Part shown: piece after piece, positions 1-6,167 of the stretch
Position numbering within the stretch: the first letter of the stretch is position 1
How the letters are laid out: each line of letters starts with the position of its first letter
Source: JBBRWV01 sp038248985
GTDB lineage: Bacteria; Planctomycetota; Phycisphaerae; WQYP01
Reading direction: 5' to 3'
Assembly (NCBI GenBank): GCA_038248985.1
Contig: JBBRWV010000066.1
Coordinates: 1 to 20,635 of the forward strand
Length of the DNA: 20,635 bases
Translations under genes and position numbers: made by a program
The notes under the pieces: generated by a model
What the model saw: the letters and a program-made list of their open reading frames with translations, nothing else
What the model was told of the DNA's origin: nothing
Databases searched by the model: none

Positions 1-2
1 CC

Positions 3-92
3 CCCTCTACCCCCTGCCGAACCGGCCCGGTACGCAGCGGCAATACCCCGGCACTCATCACCGTGGAGTTGCTGCGCGACGCCTGCGATTGA
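3..92 (+). CDS. Possible C-terminal end of a gene entering from the left (partial)
   Basis: The frame starting at base 3 is open from the window edge to a TGA at 90-92. Its last residues read NTPALITVELLRDACD. The stretch begins with C-rich DNA and only about 29 residues are visible, so no family can be assigned. The residue mix of the last half (Leu, Val, Glu, Arg, Asp) looks more protein-like than the other frames here. It could also be a chance open frame. Confidence 0.25.
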   Translation, partial: PSTPCRTGPVRSGNTPALITVELLRDACD

Positions 93-261
93 ATGTGTGT
101 GATCGGCATGTCTTGAATTCCCTCTCCATATGGTGAGGTGGTCCAATCCTCAAATGGGAATATCGTCCGTTTACTCACTCCTCATAAAGGATTTCGTTAG
201 CCAAACCCCTCCGGATGGCCTATTCTCGGGTGTAACCCCGCTTTTCACGCAAGGAACGCCC

Positions 262-618
262 ATGGCCAAACCTCCTCCCGGCACCACCGCCGACCAGCAA
301 GCCGCCGCCTACGGCATCGCTAACCTCCGCCGCCACATACTCTTATGTGCCGGCCCTGATTGCGTCGACGCCCCCACCGGCGATACCGCCTGGACCTACC
401 TGAAAAAGCGTATCGCAGAACTGAACCTCAGCGCCGATCCCTTCAACGTCTACCGCACCAAATGCCACTGCCTCCGCATCTGCACTCAAGGCCCCATCCT
501 CGTCATCCAGCCCGACAACGTCTGGTACCGCCACGCCACCCCCCCCATCATCGAACGCATTCTGCAGGAGCACATCCTCCTGGGCCATCCCGTGGCCGAA
601 TACTTGGTAAAGGGTTAA
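262..618 (+). CDS. Thioredoxin-like [2Fe-2S] ferredoxin
   Basis: This 118-residue protein is predicted to be a small soluble electron carrier of the thioredoxin-like [2Fe-2S] ferredoxin (Shethna/NuoE-like) family. Cysteines lie at C29, C34, C68, C70 and C74. The stretch CHCLRICTQGP followed by ILVIQPDNVWY is the typical second half of the cluster-binding fold, and the family uses two cysteines from each half, most likely C29 or C34 with C70 and C74. The frame is open upstream to 130, but ATG 262 has AAGGA seven bases upstream and the added N-terminus resembles nothing in the family. The next gene starts 233 bp downstream from its own promoter, so this looks monocistronic. The redox partner is unknown. 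C68 is an extra cysteine next to the likely ligands. Confidence 0.85.
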   Translation: MAKPPPGTTADQQAAAYGIANLRRHILLCAGPDCVDAPTGDTAWTYLKKRIAELNLSADPFNVYRTKCHCLRICTQGPILVIQPDNVWYRHATPPIIERILQEHILLGHPVAEYLVKG

Positions 619-704
619 GATTCTCTTTGCGCATCGCGTGTAAGTGATTGTGGCATAAGCAACTGCAACATTTCCCCAAACCCTTCGTATACCTCGGTTG
701 GCAT

Positions 705-734
705 TTGACAACAGGGGTTAAGATGGGGTAAAAT
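705..734 (+). promoter_or_regulatory. Sigma-70-type promoter for the DksA-like gene
   Basis: A perfect -35 box TTGACA (705-710) is followed after 18 bp by TAAAAT (729-734), which matches five of six bases of the -10 consensus. It is the best promoter match I found in the window. The predicted start near 741 would give a 5' leader of about 110 nt before the ATG at 852. I see no recognisable riboswitch in that leader. Confidence 0.6.
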
Positions 735-851
735 GCAGGACTCGGCACTTTTTTACGCACAGCCCAAGAATTCACTGGAGCGAACAAAACGGTACCCTGT
801 CAATTCCATAAGCTTGTGGCAAATCCCAATAGTTCACCATTTTGTTAGGGC

Positions 852-1565
852 ATGAATCCGATGGCAAAAAAAGCAGTGGCTGTAAAAGCTAAAAAAACGG
901 CTCCCAAAAAACCAGCCGTCGCCGTAAAAAACATCGCCCCGGTTAAAAAATCAGCCCCCACACCCGCGCCGGCCGCCAAAAGTCGCCCCTCGGATGCCAA
1001 AGCCAAAAACAGCAAACCCCTCTCCAAACAACCCGCCTACCCCTCCCCCACCGCTCAGCGCACCCTCAAAACGGTCGTAAAAAGCCGCTTTATGGATGCC
1101 GCCGACGCCCCCGTCGCCCGCGACAAAAAAGTCGTCAGCCTCACCAAGGCGGATCTGGAGTTCTATCGCAAACTGCTGCTCGAAAAACGCCGCGAACTCC
1201 TCGGCGACGTCGGTTCCATGGAATCCGAAGCCCTCCGTAGCAATGAATCCAACCTCTCCACCATGCCCATCCACATGGCCGATGTCGGCTCCGACAACTA
1301 CGAGCAGGAATTCACCCTCGGCCTGATCGAATCCGAACGTAAAATCCTCCGCGAAATCCAGGAAGCCCTCGCCCGCGTGGACGATGGCAGCTACGGAATC
1401 TGCCTCGGCACCAGCAAACCCATCCCGCGCGTACGCCTTGACGCCGTCCCTTGGGCCAAATACACCATTGAATACAGCCGCCTCCTTGAGGCCGGAAAAG
1501 TAGGCATTCACGATGACGAGGACGAGCAGGAAGATTCATCCTCATCTGATGAAGATGAAGAATAA
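852..1565 (+). CDS. DksA/TraR-family regulator with degenerate zinc finger and charged tails
   Basis: This 237-residue protein carries a DksA/TraR-like C-terminal domain. DksA proteins bind RNA polymerase through the secondary channel and tune transcription. The coiled-coil-like part spans about 98-178 (LTKADLEFYRKLLLEKRREL onward), followed by DDGSYGICLGTSKPIPRVRL and DAVPWAKYTIEYS, the usual zinc-finger region. Only C184 of the four zinc cysteines remains: CxxC has become CLGT and the second pair reads YTIEY. Residues 5-60 form a Lys/Ala/Pro-rich tail like histone H1-like bacterial proteins, and 221-237 are almost all Asp, Glu and Ser. ATG 852 has AGGG just upstream; ATG 861 (MAKK) is an alternative start. 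lspA follows after 52 bp and is probably cotranscribed. Whether it acts on RNA polymerase or DNA cannot be told from sequence. Confidence 0.85.
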   Translation: MNPMAKKAVAVKAKKTAPKKPAVAVKNIAPVKKSAPTPAPAAKSRPSDAKAKNSKPLSKQPAYPSPTAQRTLKTVVKSRFMDAADAPVARDKKVVSLTKADLEFYRKLLLEKRRELLGDVGSMESEALRSNESNLSTMPIHMADVGSDNYEQEFTLGLIESERKILREIQEALARVDDGSYGICLGTSKPIPRVRLDAVPWAKYTIEYSRLLEAGKVGIHDDEDEQEDSSSSDEDEE

Positions 1566-1617
1566 TTTTCGCCCGCGTCCCCGATCAACCAATGCACAAT
1601 GCAAACCTTGGACTCCG

Positions 1618-2226
1618 ATGAGCGCGACGACCGACACTTCTGCCTCCGCACTCGCAAGCCAACCTGTCGCGCGTTCCGACCTCGCCTGGCGTTTCGTCGC
1701 CCCGTGGATCCGCTTCCTCCTTCCCGCCATCAGCGGCCTCGCCCTCGATCTCTGGCTCAAAGCCTATGCCTTTCCCATGGGCGTCCCCACAGTCATCCCC
1801 GGCCTCCACCCCACCCAAATCCCCGCCGGACGCCATCCGGCCTTGCTTTACCCCCCCGAACCCCTCATCCCGCATGTCCTGGGCTTCACCACTACCATCA
1901 ACAAAGGCATGGTCTTCGGCATCGCCCAGGGCTTTGTCTGGCTCTTCCTGGTCTTCAGTATCGCCGCCACAGTCCTGATCCTCTGGGTCTTCGCCACCAG
2001 CAAGCGCACGCAATGGGTGGTGCAACTGGCCCTGGGCCTGATTCTGGCGGGCGCATTGGGCAATATGTACGACCGCGCCGTCTACTCCGGCGTACGCGAC
2101 ATGTTGAAATTCACGGTGGAATGGTATCCGTACATTTTCAACCTGGCAGATGTCCTCCTTTGCATCGGCGTGCCCACCCTCATGCTCTGCTGGCTCCTGC
2201 CGCCGAAAAGTGATGTCGCGAAGTAA
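1618..2226 (+). CDS. lspA: Lipoprotein signal peptidase (signal peptidase II)
   Basis: LspA is an inner-membrane aspartyl protease that cleaves the signal peptide of diacylglyceryl-modified prolipoproteins. The 202-residue product has four hydrophobic segments. The first includes DLWLKAYA, and the family motif near NKGMVFGI comes next. The catalytic aspartates are D152 in GNMYDR and D178 in FNLAD. ATG 1618 is chosen because the frame upstream overlaps the end of the DksA-like gene and is not LspA-like; no strong ribosome binding site is seen. The loop between the first helix and the NKG motif (about 55-90) is proline-rich and looks longer than in E. coli LspA. The coiled-coil lipoprotein at 18824-19432 is one plausible substrate in this window. 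Confidence 0.93.
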   Translation: MSATTDTSASALASQPVARSDLAWRFVAPWIRFLLPAISGLALDLWLKAYAFPMGVPTVIPGLHPTQIPAGRHPALLYPPEPLIPHVLGFTTTINKGMVFGIAQGFVWLFLVFSIAATVLILWVFATSKRTQWVVQLALGLILAGALGNMYDRAVYSGVRDMLKFTVEWYPYIFNLADVLLCIGVPTLMLCWLLPPKSDVAK

Positions 2227-2335
2227 TCAATTCCACACGCGGAAAAAGCGAGAAAATCTCTCCCCTTCACATCGCCCCCCATTTTCCAATCTTTTCTTCG
2301 GCCTCCATTCCCCACGCCGCACCCCGCAAAAATGC

Positions 2336-2364
2336 ATAAACCCCCGTATAAAACAGGGGTTTAT
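2336..2364 (-). terminator. Intrinsic terminator of tRNA-Val
   Basis: A perfect 9-bp inverted repeat (2336-2344 with 2356-2364, 11-nt loop) lies just 3' of tRNA-Val on the - strand. Read on that strand, it is followed by GCATTTTTGCGGGG, giving a five-T tract. On the + strand no T run follows, so it serves the tRNA rather than lspA. Confidence 0.7.
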
Positions 2365-2367
2365 CAC

Positions 2368-2441
2368 TGGGCGTTCCTGGGCTCGAACCAGGGACCTTAC
2401 GGGTGTGATCCGTACGCTCTAACCAACTGAGCTAAACGCCC
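2368..2441 (-). tRNA. tRNA-Val(CAC)
   Basis: The - strand folds into a full cloverleaf of 74 nt including the discriminator base. The acceptor stem GGGCGTT pairs with AACGCCC (2435-2441 with 2369-2375), the D arm reads AGCTCAGTTGGTTAGAGC, and the T arm contains GGTTCGAGCC. The anticodon stem TACGG/CCGTA encloses the loop ATCACAC, placing CAC at 2405-2407. That reads GUG, hence valine. CCA is not encoded. Confidence 0.95.
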
Positions 2442-2742
2442 GCATTCCTTTGCGATTCTCCCCCTTAACATACCTTACTCGACCCCTCCTCGCAACTTTC
2501 CCCACGCTCATTCTCCTCGTTTCACTTCCCCTCCCGTTTGCCATCCTCCCCCCAAATCGTTAAGGTCTCTTCCTGTTCGCTTGACGGCGAACTGTACGCT
2601 TTTGACTGGCTGCGTCGGGACACCGACATCGCTGGCTTAATTTCAAAATCTCCTCGCGCTCCACCCTCCCGTGGCTCGCGCTCCCATTTTCTGCTATCGC
2701 CGTCAGCGCTGTTCCTCCATCCCCCTGCGCCCGGAGATACGC
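2442..2742. other. Non-coding stretch between tRNA-Val and the metallo-hydrolase
   Basis: Beyond the tRNA promoter I see no gene here. An inverted repeat GTTCGC/GCGAAC with a 6-nt loop sits at 2575-2592. The patch from about 2556 to 2650 is less C-rich than its surroundings and may be a remnant of something else. The start of the following frame at 2671 lies in this stretch but is rejected in favour of GTG 2743. Confidence 0.4.
2467..2495 (-). promoter_or_regulatory. Candidate promoter of tRNA-Val
   Basis: On the - strand TTGCGA (2490-2495) and TATGTT (2467-2472) are separated by exactly 17 bp. Each matches four of six consensus bases. Transcription would start near 2460, about 20 nt before the mature tRNA 5' end. 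Confidence 0.4.
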
Positions 2743-3768
2743 GTGTCCAACGACCCTCTCAACCTCGAACAATCTACCACCATTCCTCCCGCCCCCGCCG
2801 AACGCCCGACCCGCATCGAACACCGCGAATACCCTCTCCTTCCCGGCCTCGCCGTCGTCAAAACCCCCTACTTCCACGTCCTCGGATACAGCGCCGCCGG
2901 CGAAGAAACCTTCCTCCAAATCCCCGAACTCAACCTCAATTTCGACATCGGCAAATGCCCACGGCCCGCCCTCGTCGCCGACTTCTGCCTCCTCTCCCAC
3001 GGCCACATCGATCACTCCGCCGGCATCCCCTACTACCTCTCCCAGCGCTTCTTTCAGGGCATGAAACCCGGCACCGTCCTGTGCCCCCCAAAAATCGCCA
3101 AACCCCTCTCCGACATCATCCACTCTTGGGCCGGCCTCGAAGGCAAAGTCACCGAACACACCATCGTCCCCCTCGCCGTTGGCGATGAATACGAACTCCG
3201 CAAAGGCCTCATCGTCCGCGCCTTCGCCACCCGCCACACCGTCCCCTCCATCGGCTTCCTCATCATCGACCGCCGCGAAAAACTCCGCGCCGATCTCCTC
3301 GCCCAAAATCTCCCCGGCCACATCCTCCGCAAAATGAAAGAGGCCGGCGAAAAAATCACCTACCGCCTCGACGTCCCCCTCGTCGCCTACACCGGCGACA
3401 CCTCCATGGGCGAAACTCTCCTCCAGGATGGCGTCCGCGACGCCAAAATCCTCCTCACCGAATGCACCTTCTTCGAGCCCGACCACCGCAAACGCGCCCG
3501 CGTCGGCCAGCACCTCCACGTCGACGACTTCGTCGCCGTCCTCCCTCAACTGAAAAATGAACTCATTCTCCTCAGCCACGTCAGCCGCCGCACCCACCTC
3601 CGCGCCGCCAAACGCATTCTCCATCACGCCATCTCCCGCCTCCCCGACGCCACCCCCATTCCTAAAATCGAATTCCTCATGGACTACGCCCAGCGTCTCA
3701 CCGTCCGCCCCGGCAAAGCCGCCCCTTTCGCCCTCGCCGAACCCGACCTCCCCGACGCCGCCGATTAA
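2743..3768 (+). CDS. RNase Z-like MBL-fold metallo-hydrolase
   Basis: This 341-residue protein belongs to the metallo-beta-lactamase superfamily, closest in motif order to RNase Z-type enzymes. The two-zinc signature is SHGHIDH (H86, H88, D90, H91). Further likely ligands are H165 in TRHT, D219 in YTGDTS and H279 in LSHVSRR. LLTECTFF and QHLHVDD match the part of RNase Z around its catalytic histidine region. GTG 2743 is preferred over ATG 2671 because GGAG lies seven bases upstream and the extra 24 residues are not family-like. RNase Z matures tRNA 3' ends, and both tRNAs in this window lack an encoded CCA, which would fit, but many MBL proteins with this layout act on other phosphodiesters or small molecules. 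Substrate is therefore left open. Confidence 0.85.
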   Translation: MSNDPLNLEQSTTIPPAPAERPTRIEHREYPLLPGLAVVKTPYFHVLGYSAAGEETFLQIPELNLNFDIGKCPRPALVADFCLLSHGHIDHSAGIPYYLSQRFFQGMKPGTVLCPPKIAKPLSDIIHSWAGLEGKVTEHTIVPLAVGDEYELRKGLIVRAFATRHTVPSIGFLIIDRREKLRADLLAQNLPGHILRKMKEAGEKITYRLDVPLVAYTGDTSMGETLLQDGVRDAKILLTECTFFEPDHRKRARVGQHLHVDDFVAVLPQLKNELILLSHVSRRTHLRAAKRILHHAISRLPDATPIPKIEFLMDYAQRLTVRPGKAAPFALAEPDLPDAAD

Positions 3769-3837
3769 CTTCGATCCCCGCTCGTCGTCTTCTTGCTACT
3801 TGCTCCCCTTCTGCCACTGACCACTCACAACCGCCCC

Positions 3838-4561
3838 TCAAAACCCAATCCTATAAAACACCCCCATCTTCCCCACCCGAAAATACCCCGGATGCTGCTG
3901 CCCAATAATTGCCTCCCCCGCCGTAATCCACCCCGATCCATCCGCATTCAACGTAACCTGATCCCAGTCCGTCACCCGCAGCGCAAACGCCACCGGCGTC
4001 TCCTCTTTCTCCAACTTCACCCGCACCACAAACCGCTCTCCCGCTTCCTCCTCAAAAGTAATCCGCTCGCCCCACTCCTTCCCTGGCCCCACCTGCAACT
4101 TGTGCACCAACTTCTCCCCCTCCTTCACCTTGTAAATCCCCGCACGCACCACCCCCTCAGGATTCCCATCCGATCCCGCCGTGATCCGCCCCGTACTCGC
4201 CAGCGGCCGCAAATCCCGCCGACTTCCCCGCCAGATCATTCCCGTTCCACTTCGTGTCATTCACCCCAAACATCGCCGTAATCACCCCCGCCTTATTCCG
4301 GCTCAAATACTTCTTCAGTGGCTCAATTTGCCAGTTTGCAAACGCCCCGCTCTTCCCCAAATTCACCACCCTAATTTTCCCTTCCGGGTACAGCGTTTTG
4401 AACACCCCCTCCATCTGCCGCTGATAAATCCCCTGCTCCGTCATCGAATCCCCCACCGCCACAATCTCCTCCCCCGCCCGCACAAAACTCTGCCCCCCCG
4501 CTCCCGCACTCCACCCCAAAACACAAGTCGCACTCACCGCCAACGCCCAAAACATCCGCAT
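3838..4561 (-). pseudogene. Decayed secreted SGNH/GDSL-type esterase
   Basis: The 5' part (4561 down to 4157) encodes a signal peptide, then AVGDSMTE with nucleophile S39 (block I), a Gly block near VVNLGKSG, and FGVNDTKW (block III, N101). ATG 4561 has a strong GGAGG site seven bases upstream. After GVND the frame runs into a stop at 4157, whereas the adjacent - strand frame (4260 to 3838) carries a coherent 110-residue C-terminal part ending GKMGVFYRIGF. The block V DxxH motif and roughly a hundred residues of the hydrolase fold are missing from both frames. The simplest reading is an internal deletion plus frameshift around 4200-4250. The tail could come from a different gene. SGNH enzymes of this kind deacetylate or de-esterify glycans outside the cytoplasm. 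Confidence 0.65.
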
Positions 4562-4686
4562 GCAAAACCTCCGCTTTCATCCAGTTAACGCCCCGCCATC
4601 CCCTTTATTCATTCACACCACTCGTAACGGAAACACCTCGCGCCCCACACGACCTCCTCCATCGTACCACGCACTCGCCTCGGCCC

Positions 4687-4860
4687 TCACGCCTTCTTCT
4701 CCGCCACCGCAAACGCTACCACACCCCCCGCAATCAGCACCGCAATCGCTGAAAACCCATCCGGAATATTCGCCAGCATCCCCACCGGTATCAACCGCAT
4801 GATCAGCAGCAAAACCCCCACAACCAGCAACCCCACGGCCAAAATCTTGCCCATGCTCAT
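4687..4860 (-). CDS. Small two-helix membrane protein, unknown function
   Basis: This 57-residue protein starts MSMGKILAVGLLVVGVLLLI and has two hydrophobic segments (about 4-24 and 33-52) joined by a short loop containing IPDGFS. It ends in charged EKKA. ATG 4860 has AGAGGA about eight bases upstream on the - strand; ATG 4854 is an alternative. The open frame extends to 4995 but overlaps the tRNA-Gly terminator, so the longer form is unlikely. Such tiny proteins often modulate membrane complexes, but nothing here says which. Confidence 0.6.
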   Translation of the reverse strand: MSMGKILAVGLLVVGVLLLIMRLIPVGMLANIPDGFSAIAVLIAGGVVAFAVAEKKA

Positions 4861-4973
4861 GGTTCTTCCTCTCAAAAAAATATCCGACTCGACCCTACAT
4901 CCTAGCGCCCTTCCCCCATCCAAACCCGCTTTCAACAAATTTCTCCCGCAAACTGCCCCGCAAAAACACATCA

Positions 4974-5005
4974 GGCCGCTGAAATGACTCCTCATTTCAA
5001 CGGCC
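4974..5005 (-). terminator. Intrinsic terminator of tRNA-Gly
   Basis: The arms TGAAATGA (4980-4987) and TCATTTCA (4992-4999) form a perfect 8-bp stem with a 4-nt loop. After one mismatch, GGCCG (4974-4978) and CGGCC (5001-5005) add five more pairs. Read on the - strand, a five-T run follows about seven bases later (TGATGTGTTTTTGCGGGG). Confidence 0.7.
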
Positions 5006-5026
5006 CATTATCGCCATCCATCCAAA

Positions 5027-5098
5027 AGCGGGCGAAGGGGATCGAACCCTCGACATGCACGTTGGGAACGTGCCGCTCTACCACTGAGCTACGCCCGC
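5027..5098 (-). tRNA. tRNA-Gly(CCC)
   Basis: The - strand gives a 72-nt cloverleaf with acceptor stem GCGGGCG/CGCCCGC (5092-5098 with 5028-5034). The D arm reads AGCTCAGTGGTAGAGC and the T arm includes GGGTTCGATCCCC. The anticodon stem GCACG/CGTGC encloses TTCCCAA, placing CCC at 5064-5066. It decodes GGG as glycine. CCA is not encoded. Confidence 0.95.
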
Positions 5099-5107
5099 AC
5101 ATCCACA

Positions 5108-5136
5108 AATATAGCCCGCACCTTCCTCCCCCACAA
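5108..5136 (-). promoter_or_regulatory. Candidate promoter of tRNA-Gly
   Basis: On the - strand TTGTGG (5131-5136) and TATATT (5108-5113) are 17 bp apart. The -10 box matches five of six bases; the -35 box matches three. The predicted start near 5101 leaves only about three leader bases before the tRNA. Confidence 0.45.
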
Positions 5137-5193
5137 GCCTCCCTTTTTCTACCGCTTCTCCCTTATGTGGCGAAAAAATCCGCGCCGGTGATA

Positions 5194-5475
5194 ATGACCT
5201 TGCACTTCGTCTGCAAAACCCGCATTCACCAACTCGCCACCGAGTCCCTCCCCTTCAACGCATCCAAACTCAAGGCCTCCGCCACCACGCTCACCGGCAC
5301 CATCACCTTTACCCTCGAGGACGACGAAGGCGAAGCCCGCAAGGTCGCCGTCACCTTCGATGCCCAACGCCTCGGCGACTTCCTCGCCGGCACGTTCAAA
5401 ACCACCATCAACGATGAAACCACCACCGGCCCCTTTCGCGGAATCTATCTCCCGCTCGAAACTCCCGCCAAATAA
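5194..5475 (+). CDS. Small hypothetical protein, beta-rich
   Basis: I do not recognise this 93-residue protein. It has no signal peptide or membrane segment. The middle (TTLTGTITFTLEDDEGEARK) and the stretch VAVTFDAQRLGDFLAG suggest a small beta-rich domain. Codon use is C-ending like its + strand neighbours, which supports it being real. ATG 5194 is chosen; GTG 5188 and GTG 5167 are in frame, and no clear ribosome binding site decides among them. It lies between tRNA-Gly on the other strand and the EIIA gene 166 bp downstream. Confidence 0.55.
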   Translation: MTLHFVCKTRIHQLATESLPFNASKLKASATTLTGTITFTLEDDEGEARKVAVTFDAQRLGDFLAGTFKTTINDETTTGPFRGIYLPLETPAK

Positions 5476-5641
5476 AATCTCTCTCCCCCCCAATCTCACC
5501 CGTCAAGCCCGCCCCTGCGCTCGCTCTCGCGAATCCCCCAATCCCACATTCCCGCCCAATCGCCTTGAACCTACACACGGACACATTTACACTACCTTGC
5601 TTGGCTTCACCCGACCTTCCCCGACCTTTGCGGAGCTCTTC

Positions 5642-6112
5642 ATGCGGCTTTCCGATATCCTCAAAATTAACCACATCAAAGTCCCCCTCACCGCCAAAAA
5701 TAAAAAAGACGCCATCGCTGAACTCGTCAAAGTCCTCGCCGACGCCGGCGAAGTCAAAGACGCCTCCGTCCTCCTCAACTCCGTCCTCGAACGCGAGTCC
5801 ACCCGCACCACCGGCATCGGCAACGGCCTCGCCATCCCCCACGGCAAATGCGCCGGCGTCGATCACCTCGTCATCGGCATCGGCAAACCCGAAACCCCCA
5901 TCGACTTCGAATCCATCGACGGCCGGCCCGTCAACCTCATGGTCCTCCTCGCCAGCCCGCCCGATCAAACCGGCCCCCACATCCAGGCCCTCGCCCGCAT
6001 CAGCCGCCTCATGAATGTCGACGCCTTCCGCCAATCCATGCGCACCGCCACCAGCGCCCAGGAAGTCCTCGACGCCGTCGTCTCCCAGGAAAACGCCATG
6101 GCCGCCACCTGA
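5642..6112 (+). CDS. PTS EIIA protein of the fructose/nitrogen-regulatory (PtsN-like) type
   Basis: This 156-residue protein is a single EIIA domain. TTGIGNGLAIPHGKC carries the phospho-accepting histidine H67, and the downstream VNLMVLLASPPDQTGPHIQA is typical of the PtsN/FruA EIIA fold. It has no fused EIIB or EIIC domain, which favours a regulatory PtsN-type role over sugar import. In that pathway the histidine is phosphorylated by an HPr-like protein; none is encoded here. ATG 5642 has GGAG six bases upstream. The helicase gene follows after 55 bp and may be cotranscribed, though no functional link is evident. Confidence 0.9.
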   Translation: MRLSDILKINHIKVPLTAKNKKDAIAELVKVLADAGEVKDASVLLNSVLERESTRTTGIGNGLAIPHGKCAGVDHLVIGIGKPETPIDFESIDGRPVNLMVLLASPPDQTGPHIQALARISRLMNVDAFRQSMRTATSAQEVLDAVVSQENAMAAT

Positions 6113-6167
6113 TGCCCCACCCCTTCTTGGTCCCCCTTTTTTCCACCCCGCCTCCTCAGGATTTTTA

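Noticed and set aside
2575..2592. Insertion-sequence end based on the GTTCGC/GCGAAC repeat
   Set aside because: No transposase, no second terminal repeat and no target duplication are seen.
2560..3627. Long - strand open frame (355 codons) opposite the metallo-hydrolase
   Set aside because: It is rich in Gly, Glu, Ala and Asp with no motif and mirrors the C-ending codons of the real + strand gene.
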